Positions 1-5,822 of a DNA stretch of 9,027 nt are shown here, in pieces. Each line of letters begins with the position of its first letter. Position 1 is the first letter of the stretch. The stretch comes from Verrucomicrobiales bacterium (GTDB lineage Bacteria > Verrucomicrobiota > Verrucomicrobiia > Limisphaerales > SXQI01): positions 1 to 9,027 of the forward strand of contig JAQGOX010000674.1 in the NCBI GenBank assembly GCA_028293365.1. Reading direction: 5' to 3'. The position numbers were made by a program, and so were the translations under genes. The notes beneath the pieces were generated by a model that saw only the letters and a program-made list of their open reading frames with translations, made no database searches and was not told the origin of the DNA.

Positions 1-3000
1 GCTATTTGGTGGTCTGGCAAAATGGACCGATTTTTGGAGGGATTGTCGAGGCGGCGACGTTGAATATGAGTGCGACCTTTCAGATTTCAACAACCAACGC
101 ATTCGGCGCGCCCGCGATCGTGTGGAATGGGACGAATTATGCAGTCGCCTGGCAAGAGTCGACGGGGGTTTACGTGCGCCGAGTTTCGAAGGCCGGCGAG
201 ATTGTGGATGGGGTCCCAAAAAAGATCGAGCAGGGCGGGAATTCGAGCGGATCGTTCAATTTGGGACTCGCCTGGAGTGGCTCTCAATATTTGCTCGCGT
301 CATTTAAGGGCGCCAAACGCATGGATGCGGAATTTGGGATGTTCCCGGGCGGAATTATAGCGGGCAATAGTCCCGCAGCCGTTTGGGACGGTTCCTACTT
401 TTGGCTGGCTTACGCGACGAACGATATGGTCAAGGTCGTGAGAATCGGGGAGGCCGGAGAAGTACTTTATTCATTTGGCAAGGTCGTCGTCCAACTGGGG
501 TCCAACGCGGTTATCGACCCGAATTCAGTACATCTGGCGACCGCGAATGGAAGAGTGGCCTTAACCTACGCACCATCAGGACCGATTCAATCACGGACAG
601 CCGTTAGGTTGCGATTTTTGGATTTACCCCTTGAGGAACCAAGTAATGGATTCGTGGTTTCCAGTGAACGATCGGATCGCCATCCGGCGGTGAGCACTCT
701 CGGGGAGGGCCAACTCATCGCATGGAGCGGACCGAATGCCGCGGGCACTGATTATGATTTATTCGGCGCGCGACTGGATCGATCTGGAGCATTGCTGGAC
801 CCAAATGGATTTATCATTTCGGCGGCTGCGGGAAATCAACGATACCCCGCTATCGCGACGCTGCGTGGACAAGCATTTGTGGTTTGGCAATGCAGCACTT
901 CTCCGGGCAATGGTGATATTTTCGGCGCGCGCGTGGACGCAAATGGCGCCGTATTGGACTCGTCCGGCATTCCACTGGCCGCCACATCGGATTTGGAAAG
1001 ATCTCCCACCATTACCGCCAGCGACAGCCAGTATTTCGTGGCGTGGGATCGCTCTGTGTCGAGTGGTTATTGGGGAATTGAGGGCCGCAGAGTGAGCTAT
1101 GATGGAACCGCGAACTCGGGGCTGGTGACAATAACGCCGGGGGCGGCGGTGTGGAGTGGCCTATTTCCTCAAGTGGCGAGCGATGGCTCGGACTTTCTCG
1201 TAGTGTGGAGTTTCACTGCCTCGCTTCGACCTGGAGGGGAATCCGGTATTCCCTCCTATCGAGATGAAGATCCAGATGCCAAGGTGTTCGGCGCACGCGT
1301 GAGCGCGGCGGGGAATCTGCTGGATTCCGTAGCATTGATCCTTTCACCCGCAGATGACCCCGCCGATCATTTCGCGCCTGTAGTTGCGTATAGCGGAGCC
1401 AATTATATGGTGACCTGGTTGCGCATGAATGATCGGCAGACACGTTTTACTGATGTCCTGGCAGTGCCTGTGTCGTCGAGCGGAGGCGTCGGAATTTCCC
1501 ACATAATTGTTTCGGGAGAGAAAGTCCGAGACTGGATCGAAATAAGTGGATTTGAAGGAGAATTTTTCACGGCATGGCGCGAGATCAATTCTGATTCACT
1601 CGATGACCTTGTCGGCCGCTTTCTGCAAAGTGATGGTTCGGCTCTAGGCTCGGAAGCGATTACGATCAACAGTGATCAATTCATACGAGACCCCTCCGTG
1701 TTGTTCGATACAACCGGAGTGACAATCGCCTCTGAAGGGCCGCGTACCGGAACCTATAAAGTGCTCTGGCAAAAAACTGCGGGTCCCGAAACTTCTGGCA
1801 TTACTTTCGATTATTCGACGGGGGGAAATTGGAAAAGCCGTTTTCAGGGAGCGGGTGAAACCATCGCGGGAGACAGCAGTCGGCTGCCTGGTTTCGCAAC
1901 TGTCCAAATCTTGAATTCTCAGTCCTGGACCTGGAACGATAGCACCGTGGATCAAGCCGCTTTGGAGAGAGCAAACGGAACTGGTCGCCTTGCGGCCTGT
2001 TGGTACGCGCCTGACTATCTGGAGGTGCAAATAAACTTTTCCGATTCCGCGAATCACTCGGTTGCATTCTATTGCCTGGATTGGGACACAAGCGAACGGT
2101 CCCAACATGTAGAAGTATTCGACGGCTCGACTGGAGCGTTAGCGCAATCGTACCAGCTCCAAAATTTTCACCGTGGCATCTATCTGATTTACACGCTCAG
2201 AGGATCCGCTCGCGTTCGTTTCACGCGAAGCGCTGGTTACAACGCGGTGCTTTCGGGGATTTTTTTCGACCCGGCCAGTGATAACGATCCGACCGCCGCT
2301 CAGCCCGAAATCACTCCGAATGGAGGGAGCTTTAACAATGCCGTGGAGGTCGCGCTTTCAACACAAACTCCCGGCGGAGCGATCTATTACACACTGGACG
2401 GAACTAGTCCGACTACCAACTCAATGGTGTATAACAGTCCTATCCGTTTAACCTCGATCGCCACCTTATCGGCGCGAACCTTTAAACCAGACCTGATTCC
2501 GAGCGCGGTGAGTTCCGCCAATTTTATCATCCAGCCAATGAGCGCAAACGGAACCGCTTCATTTCTCGGTTTCGATCGTAATACCCAGGGTTTCTGGAAG
2601 GGTCTTTATGGCAATATCGGATTCTCCATAGCGCAGGCAGAACGCAGTTTGCCAGAGACCGCAAACTTGACATTCGCTGGGGGCGACGAATTCATTTGGG
2701 CCTACGGCGTCGCAGATCCGGCTGCTTTGCAAATGGCGACGTCGAATGGAAGAATCGCTTCATGCTGGTACGCAGGAAACAGCTTTGAAGTTAACTTACA
2801 ACTGACTGATAACACAACACACTCGGTTGCGCTCTATCTGCTGGATTGGGATAATGCGGCACGCACGGAACAAATTGAGATCTTTGATAGCGGCTCGGGA
2901 ACACGGCTCGATGTGCAAACAGCATCCGTCTTCCAAAATGGCGCCTGGGCGCGCTGGTCGGTCAGTGGCAATCTTCGAATTCGGATCAGCAATATTAAGG

Positions 3001-3038
3001 GACCTAATGCGGTGCTCTCCGGATTCTTTTTGGATTAG
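1..3038 (+). CDS. Giant secreted repeat protein, 3' part (partial at window edge)
   Basis: The reading frame is open to the first base; the codons before the TTG at 6 read through to the edge, so TTG is not a real start and the N-terminus is missing. It ends with TAG at 3036-3038. Residue numbers count from that TTG. Residues 1 to ~590 are about eleven degenerate repeats of ~50 residues, each roughly: FGARV / xxGxxLD / short variable part / PAVA / xYxVVW. The best copies are at ~249-295, 302-348, 355-402 and 424-472. Such repeats are expected to form beta-propeller-like blades. Residues ~598-755 and ~848-1010 are two copies of one beta-sandwich-like module (shared GRxAxCWY, HSVAxYxLDWD and NAVLSGxFxD). 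Between them, ~766-842, lies a chitobiase-C/Fn3-associated-type domain with YYTLDGTSPTT. No catalytic residues are apparent. A surface adhesin or glycan-binding role is inferred from architecture only. The gene converges on the minus-strand operon. Confidence 0.92.
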   Translation, partial: YLVVWQNGPIFGGIVEAATLNMSATFQISTTNAFGAPAIVWNGTNYAVAWQESTGVYVRRVSKAGEIVDGVPKKIEQGGNSSGSFNLGLAWSGSQYLLASFKGAKRMDAEFGMFPGGIIAGNSPAAVWDGSYFWLAYATNDMVKVVRIGEAGEVLYSFGKVVVQLGSNAVIDPNSVHLATANGRVALTYAPSGPIQSRTAVRLRFLDLPLEEPSNGFVVSSERSDRHPAVSTLGEGQLIAWSGPNAAGTDYDLFGARLDRSGALLDPNGFIISAAAGNQRYPAIATLRGQAFVVWQCSTSPGNGDIFGARVDANGAVLDSSGIPLAATSDLERSPTITASDSQYFVAWDRSVSSGYWGIEGRRVSYDGTANSGLVTITPGAAVWSGLFPQVASDGSDFLVVWSFTASLRPGGESGIPSYRDEDPDAKVFGARVSAAGNLLDSVALILSPADDPADHFAPVVAYSGANYMVTWLRMNDRQTRFTDVLAVPVSSSGGVGISHIIVSGEKVRDWIEISGFEGEFFTAWREINSDSLDDLVGRFLQSDGSALGSEAITINSDQFIRDPSVLFDTTGVTIASEGPRTGTYKVLWQKTAGPETSGITFDYSTGGNWKSRFQGAGETIAGDSSRLPGFATVQILNSQSWTWNDSTVDQAALERANGTGRLAACWYAPDYLEVQINFSDSANHSVAFYCLDWDTSERSQHVEVFDGSTGALAQSYQLQNFHRGIYLIYTLRGSARVRFTRSAGYNAVLSGIFFDPASDNDPTAAQPEITPNGGSFNNAVEVALSTQTPGGAIYYTLDGTSPTTNSMVYNSPIRLTSIATLSARTFKPDLIPSAVSSANFIIQPMSANGTASFLGFDRNTQGFWKGLYGNIGFSIAQAERSLPETANLTFAGGDEFIWAYGVADPAALQMATSNGRIASCWYAGNSFEVNLQLTDNTTHSVALYLLDWDNAARTEQIEIFDSGSGTRLDVQTASVFQNGAWARWSVSGNLRIRISNIKGPNAVLSGFFLD
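726..1424 (+). repeat. Best-preserved tandem propeller-like repeats inside the large plus-strand gene
   Basis: Four consecutive units of about 47-50 codons share D[IL]FGARxDxxGxxLD followed ~25 residues later by a hydrophobic xxVVW/xxVAW strand. The phase is clearest in units 1 and 2 (residues 249-295 and 302-348), where the codons for FGAR are almost identical (ttcggcgcgcg near 761 and 921; ttcggcgcacg near 1287). Units before and after these are more diverged: FGAR decays to YVRRV or GRFLQ while the following xxAW strand persists. The regular period supports a propeller-like or stacked beta fold; the number of blades per propeller cannot be settled by eye. Confidence 0.7.
1797..2270 (+). 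repeat. CWY/LDWD beta-sandwich module, copy 1
   Basis: Residues ~598-755 of the large plus-strand protein. Landmarks in order: GNWK, LPGFA, W-x-W, DQAALERANGTGRLAACWY, HSVAFYCLDWD, a VEVFD strand, then NAVLSGIFFDP at the end. The same landmarks recur in copy 2 about 250 residues later, so this is a domain duplication. The alternating hydrophobic pattern and Asn/Asp-rich loops resemble jelly-roll carbohydrate-binding domains, but I do not recognise a named family. Copy 1 lacks the TQGFWKGLYG start seen in copy 2. Confidence 0.75.
2301..2531 (+). other. Chitobiase-C / Fn3-associated-type domain within the large plus-strand gene
   Basis: Residues ~766-842 begin with PEITPNGGSFNNAVEVALST, then the hallmark YYTLDGTSPTTNS, then YNSPIRL and LSARTFKPD. 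This order (PxGGxF, the I-Y-Y-T-x-D-G-x-x-P-T core, Y-x-x-P-I, then a strand ending in A) matches the small Ig-like domain known from the C-termini of chitobiases and widely used as a spacer in secreted bacterial proteins. Here it links the two CWY/LDWD modules. It has no catalytic role in known examples. Confidence 0.85.
2547..3035 (+). repeat. CWY/LDWD beta-sandwich module, copy 2 (C-terminal)
   Basis: Residues ~848-1010 repeat the module of copy 1: TQGFWKGLYG, a SLPE segment, DPAALQMATSNGRIASCWY, HSVALYLLDWD, EIFDSGSG, and the terminal NAVLSGFFLD immediately before the stop. Short DNA blocks are also shared with copy 1 (cactcggttgc and ctggattggga), but the copies are clearly diverged at the base level, so the duplication is old. 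Placement at the extreme C-terminus suggests it folds independently. A role in glycan or surface binding is inferred, not shown. Confidence 0.75.
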
Positions 3039-3088
3039 CAAGCCCTGTGTTGTCAAGATTCCATTCGCCACTTCGTACGAAAAACGCC

Positions 3089-3322
3089 TTATTCATTCCT
3101 CGTTCGGAAAAAGCGCTGTCCCACCTCAGTCGGCAAAATCTCCTTGTAGAAACCATTTTCCAACATTGGTATTTGCGAGATTAGGGTTCACGAGCCGCTC
3201 TGCATTGTATCAGACACCTCCAATGCAAATTGTGCGCTTCCAGCAGACCAGGCGATTTCCAAATGATCGAGATCGATTGGGCGCACGGCAAGTTGAGGAC
3301 GCAGAACACTAATCTCCGGATA
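3089..3322 (-). pseudogene. Decayed C-terminal beta-sandwich module of a large secreted protein
   Basis: Read on the minus strand, one frame gives PQLAVRPIDLDHLEIAWSAG, then SAQFALEVSDTMQSGS, an in-frame TGA (3190-3188), then TLISQIPMLENGFYK, EILPTEVGQRFFRTRNE and TAA at 3091-3089. The pattern (xLxIxW, then FxLExSDxL, then W-x-x-VSQTPxxxNGFYK, then QRFFRLRN-stop) is one I recognise as a recurrent C-terminal module of verrucomicrobial secreted proteins. The TGA sits exactly where that pattern has a Trp, so a single TGG-to-TGA change is the simple reading. No start codon or upstream domain remains: a stop at 3325-3323 lies just before it. The left junction with the toxin relic is somewhere near 3305-3322. 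This is a relic of a lost protein, not part of either neighbour. Confidence 0.7.
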
Positions 3323-3365
3323 TCAAAGCCCAAAGAAAGGAATGAGTATCGAGAAGATAGTTCAT
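3309..3365 (-). pseudogene. Truncated start of a PIN-domain (VapC-like) toxin
   Basis: From ATG at 3365-3363 the minus strand reads MNYLLDTHSFLWALISGD and then TAG at 3311-3309. LLDTHxFLWAL is the classic first strand and helix of VapC-type PIN ribonucleases, and Asp6 corresponds to their first metal-binding acid. A complete toxin of this type is about 125-135 residues, so only the first 18 codons survive. The ATG overlaps the preceding stop as ATGA, the usual antitoxin/toxin coupling. With the remaining acidic residues missing it cannot be an active nuclease. The match is short but highly characteristic. Confidence 0.68.
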
Positions 3366-3397
3366 CCATTCAAAAACTCTTCCTCGGTCATCTTAAA
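3362..3397 (-). pseudogene. Probable antitoxin C-terminal tail preceding the toxin relic
   Basis: Eleven codons read FKMTEEEFLNG and end in TGA at 3364-3362, whose first two bases overlap the toxin ATG. Its identity rests mainly on position: VapB/Phd-type antitoxins typically end in a short acidic tail and share an ATGA overlap with the toxin. The segment follows directly, in the same frame, on the truncated sigma-factor relic, where the family would normally continue as EAYLRLV. The break after VHE is therefore a probable deletion or recombination joint. Too short for a family assignment by itself. Confidence 0.45.
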
Positions 3398-3562
3398 CTC
3401 ATGAACGAGCGCGGTCGCCTGCAATGTTTGACCCGGTGGCTGTTGCGCCATATTGGCGGAGGCCAGCTTGCGAAGCTGGCTATAAAGCACCGGAAGCAAT
3501 TCGGCAGCCGCTTTCGAATCGCCCTATTGGATTGCCCCGAGGATGCGCGTGACGTCGTTTAT
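3398..3562 (-). pseudogene. N-terminal relic of an ECF sigma factor (PF07638-like)
   Basis: The minus-strand frame reads INDVTRILGAIQ, TAG (3526-3524), GDSKAAAELLPVLYSQLRKL, ASANMAQQPPGQTLQATALV and HE, about 55 codons. NDVTRIL-x-x-I-x-x-GD, AAxxLLPxxYxxLRxLA and PGQTLQATALVHE are signature stretches of the N-terminus of sigma70-ECF-type factors common in Verrucomicrobiota and Planctomycetota; complete proteins have about 180-190 residues. The first codon is ATA where ATG is expected, with AAGGA seven bases upstream, so the ancestral start was probably ATG at 3562-3560. The TAG is one step from CAG (Gln), which fits the family at that position. Regions 2.2 to 4 are missing. It lies immediately behind the stop of the upstream enzyme gene, and the old AAGGA overlaps that stop codon. 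Confidence 0.82.
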
Positions 3563-3572
3563 GAAGCCATCC

Positions 3573-5810
3573 TTATTTTTCAGGAAACCAACCGTCCAGG
3601 AACTGCTTCAATGAACCATCATAGACCGCTTCCGCCAGATGTTCGGTGCCCATTTGATTACCCCAGGAATAATTAATTGCCAACCGGCCCTGCCATTCGC
3701 AAAAATCGATGTCGGAATTGTTCAAATTCACCGCGTTCGCAATCCGCGTTCGCTGAGCATCATCGATCGCCGCATTCGCAATGAGTTTGTCCTCCGCCGA
3801 TGCCCGCAGAACCGGGTTCAAAGGACTCGGCTCCCAATGAATTAAATCGTGGGAACGCACCAGCCGCATTTCGTAGCCGTTTTTCGCTTCCAGATAAAAA
3901 TCGTAAAACCATCCGTTCAACCAACGGAGCGCGTGAGGTGCAGAGTAGCGATCTTTCGCATAGTTGCACTCGGGTGGCGTGATCGTCCAATGATGCAAAT
4001 CGGGTGATTTCGCAAATCGCGCGGTAAACGGAGTTCCAGCTTCCTCGACCGGCTTATCAATTTCAAACATGAGCACAAACTCATTACCGTTTTTGCACAT
4101 CGAGGTGTTGAAAATGCCATAACGGCCGTCATTGATCACCGGCCAGCTTTCCCAGTTTTTCAGATCACGCGAAGCAAACATATTCACGCGACTGCGTCCC
4201 TGGGTGCCGGTGACATAAACCGTATCGCCGTCGACGAAGGCGCTTCCGAATTCATGTCCATCAGCAAAGTCTGGAGTGATTTCGCCCGTGGCTGGATCAC
4301 GAAAACGAAAATAGTTCGTGTGCCGCAAATTGCCCGAATACTGCTGGCCCGCGCCCTGACGCACCCATTCAAAACGCCAAAGATGCCCGTTGAGTGCAAT
4401 CGGTGTCGTTTCCACCAGATCACAATCGATTGTCCCAAGCTTGAGAATGAGAGGTCGTTGCTCCGCGTACATGGGGCCGCCACCATGCATCGCGAGCCAC
4501 GCTTGAGCTTTTTGATTTGCCGCGTGCTCCCAGATAAAATTCACGATCGGTGTCGAATCATCCAAGCCATGGGGATGATGATTTATACCGGGTTTGCGAA
4601 TGAGCTTAATGCTTCCGCCGAGTTTTTCGTAACGCTCCGCGAGCTTTCCCGTATTCTCTTCCCACGGCACCACTTCGTCGGCATCGCCGAAAACGTGCAG
4701 AAGCGGAACTTTCGCACGGGCCAGCGGCGCCAGATTATCCACCGGATTTTTTGTGTAAGCCTTCGCCTCATCATCAGACTTGAAGCCGTATTGTGTGAGC
4801 ACCAATTGCCAGTCTCTGTCGCTACGCTTTCCCTTAACGAAACCACCAGGCCAGCTTTTGAAATCGCAAACCGGCGCATCCCCGTAAATGCAGGCAACTT
4901 TGTCTGGGTTCGCCTCAGCCCAATTATAACAATAAAGCCCGCCACGACTCAGGCCGACTAAAGCAACTTTTGGGGCAAATCCAAACTTTCCGGTTAGTTC
5001 TGCATATAAGGCATCCCAATGTTCAACTGCCTCAGGACTTCCGAGCATGTCGGGCACGCTCATATAAACGATATGGAAACCTCGTCCCAGAAGAGCCAGA
5101 TCAGGATTAGGTTTGTGCCCAAAAAATTCTCCGTGCCAAACCCAAGGCCGGCCGGGCGCCTCAATCTTTGGTGAGATCACCAAAACCGATTTGCCATCGA
5201 CGTCAAAATCGACCCGTTCAAAACCGAACCAACGGGATCTCTTTCCAGGAAATTGGACGGAGATCGTCGCTTCTTTGATCGGCTCCAGGCGAACCTGCCG
5301 AACGTCCATGATTGCTCCCGCCTGTTTCCGCTGGGGTTTGACGGCCAACGAAAACTTGCCCGCCGTTGCAAACTCAACCACACCGATACTGCGCGGGAGA
5401 AATATTTGAAAATGACCGGTTTCTTCGACCACGAAATCGAACCGCTTTTCGCCAACCTCGACGGCTACATCACTTCCCCCCTGCCCTTTCCCGCAACCCT
5501 GCCAAATCTCGACTGCAAACTTTCCCGGATGCACCACCTCAAAATCCCAACTCGCCCAATCCGCAGGATTCGTCCAATAGCCCAGACAGTTTTTGTTCGT
5601 TTGTGGCTCATAGCGCATCATGGCACTGTGAGTGGTCGCGTCCCGGGCAAGCAACGCAATCACCCCTGAGCCCTCTTGTCGGGAAAGGTTTCCCGGTTGA
5701 GAGTGCCCATTAGAATTGACCGTTAGGTTTTGACCGAGCGCAGTTTCGCAAGGAAGGATCCCGCCAAAAAGCCAGCCCAAAACGCAAACGGAAAGAATTC
5801 GTTGAATCAT
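3573..5810 (-). CDS. Secreted bifunctional enzyme: alpha/beta hydrolase (esterase-like) plus GH43-like propeller
   Basis: A complete 745-residue protein, ATG at 5810-5808 and TAA at 3575-3573. The start is supported by the signal peptide directly after it: Arg4, a hydrophobic run, and likely cleavage near ALG-Q at 26/27. Residues ~50-177 form a beta-sandwich (GYWTNPADWASWDF, IWQGCGKGQGGSD), a type often appended to secreted glycosidases. Residues ~185-432 are an alpha/beta hydrolase: HGEFFG, nucleophile elbow GLSRGG (Ser288), acid in GDADEVVP (probably Asp378) and histidine in GINHHPHG (His411-414). Esterase or acyl hydrolase is likelier than peptidase. Residues ~455-745 resemble five-bladed GH43/GH32-type propellers, with S-x-D-L-x-x-W blade motifs at 547-553, 602-608 and 653-659; I cannot assign its catalytic acids. 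Inferred role: removing ester groups from, and cleaving, a decorated polysaccharide outside the cytoplasm. It follows the NHL/CBM9 gene by 12 bases. Confidence 0.93.
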   Translation of the reverse strand: MIQRILSVCVLGWLFGGILPCETALGQNLTVNSNGHSQPGNLSRQEGSGVIALLARDATTHSAMMRYEPQTNKNCLGYWTNPADWASWDFEVVHPGKFAVEIWQGCGKGQGGSDVAVEVGEKRFDFVVEETGHFQIFLPRSIGVVEFATAGKFSLAVKPQRKQAGAIMDVRQVRLEPIKEATISVQFPGKRSRWFGFERVDFDVDGKSVLVISPKIEAPGRPWVWHGEFFGHKPNPDLALLGRGFHIVYMSVPDMLGSPEAVEHWDALYAELTGKFGFAPKVALVGLSRGGLYCYNWAEANPDKVACIYGDAPVCDFKSWPGGFVKGKRSDRDWQLVLTQYGFKSDDEAKAYTKNPVDNLAPLARAKVPLLHVFGDADEVVPWEENTGKLAERYEKLGGSIKLIRKPGINHHPHGLDDSTPIVNFIWEHAANQKAQAWLAMHGGGPMYAEQRPLILKLGTIDCDLVETTPIALNGHLWRFEWVRQGAGQQYSGNLRHTNYFRFRDPATGEITPDFADGHEFGSAFVDGDTVYVTGTQGRSRVNMFASRDLKNWESWPVINDGRYGIFNTSMCKNGNEFVLMFEIDKPVEEAGTPFTARFAKSPDLHHWTITPPECNYAKDRYSAPHALRWLNGWFYDFYLEAKNGYEMRLVRSHDLIHWEPSPLNPVLRASAEDKLIANAAIDDAQRTRIANAVNLNNSDIDFCEWQGRLAINYSWGNQMGTEHLAEAVYDGSLKQFLDGWFPEK

Positions 5811-5822
5811 AATTTTAGATTA
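5811..5822 (-). promoter_or_regulatory. Short A/T-rich operon spacer without a Shine-Dalgarno sequence
   Basis: The spacer between the TAG of the upstream gene and the ATG of the enzyme reads taatctaaaatt on the coding strand. It has no GGAG-like ribosome site, and none lies in the last codons of the upstream gene. The short gap leaves little room for a separate promoter. Translation may depend on coupling to the upstream gene or on an A/T-rich leader. Confidence 0.55.

Larger units (their letters stand above)
3039..3572. other. Convergent intergenic region filled with gene relics
   Basis: This 534-base gap between two converging genes holds no intact gene I can support. On the minus strand it contains, in order from the right, relics of a sigma factor (3562-3398), an antitoxin tail and toxin start (3397-3309), and a secreted-protein C-terminus (to 3089). 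The remaining ~50 bases next to the plus-strand stop show no coding resemblance. I see no convincing intrinsic terminator for either flanking gene: the one good hairpin (3462-3480) is not followed by a T run on either strand. Confidence 0.75.

Noticed and set aside
3072..3081. 10-bp palindrome ttcgtacgaa near the 3' end of the plus-strand gene
   Set aside because: Short, single-copy and with no neighbouring promoter or partner site; expected by chance at this length in several kilobases.
3201..3227. Inverted repeat tgcattg / caatgca with 13-base loop
   Set aside because: Seven-base arms with unpaired flanks and no T run; it lies within the decayed C-terminal module and is probably chance.
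3363..3448. Possibility that the 29-codon frame MAQQPPGQTLQ to FLNG is an expressed small protein coupled to the 18-codon toxin start
   Set aside because: Both are explained better as truncated pieces of larger families; no ribosome site precedes the ATG at 3451-3449 region, and the joined peptide has no internal logic.
3462..3480. Perfect hairpin: 8-bp stem gccagctt/aagctggc with loop gcg
   Set aside because: It has no T run on either side and falls inside the codons for QLRKLAS of the sigma relic, so it is most simply a coding coincidence and not a terminator.
3230..3676. Plus-strand open frame of 148 codons spanning the gap and the end of the enzyme gene
   Set aside because: It runs antisense across three relics and into the enzyme coding region, has no plausible ribosome site, and its translation resembles no family I know.
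4254..4961. Long plus-strand open frame (235 codons) opposite the bifunctional enzyme
   Set aside because: Antisense shadow: the minus-strand frame has clear domains and catalytic motifs, while the plus frame has no recognisable motif and a basic, Arg-rich composition typical of complement translations.
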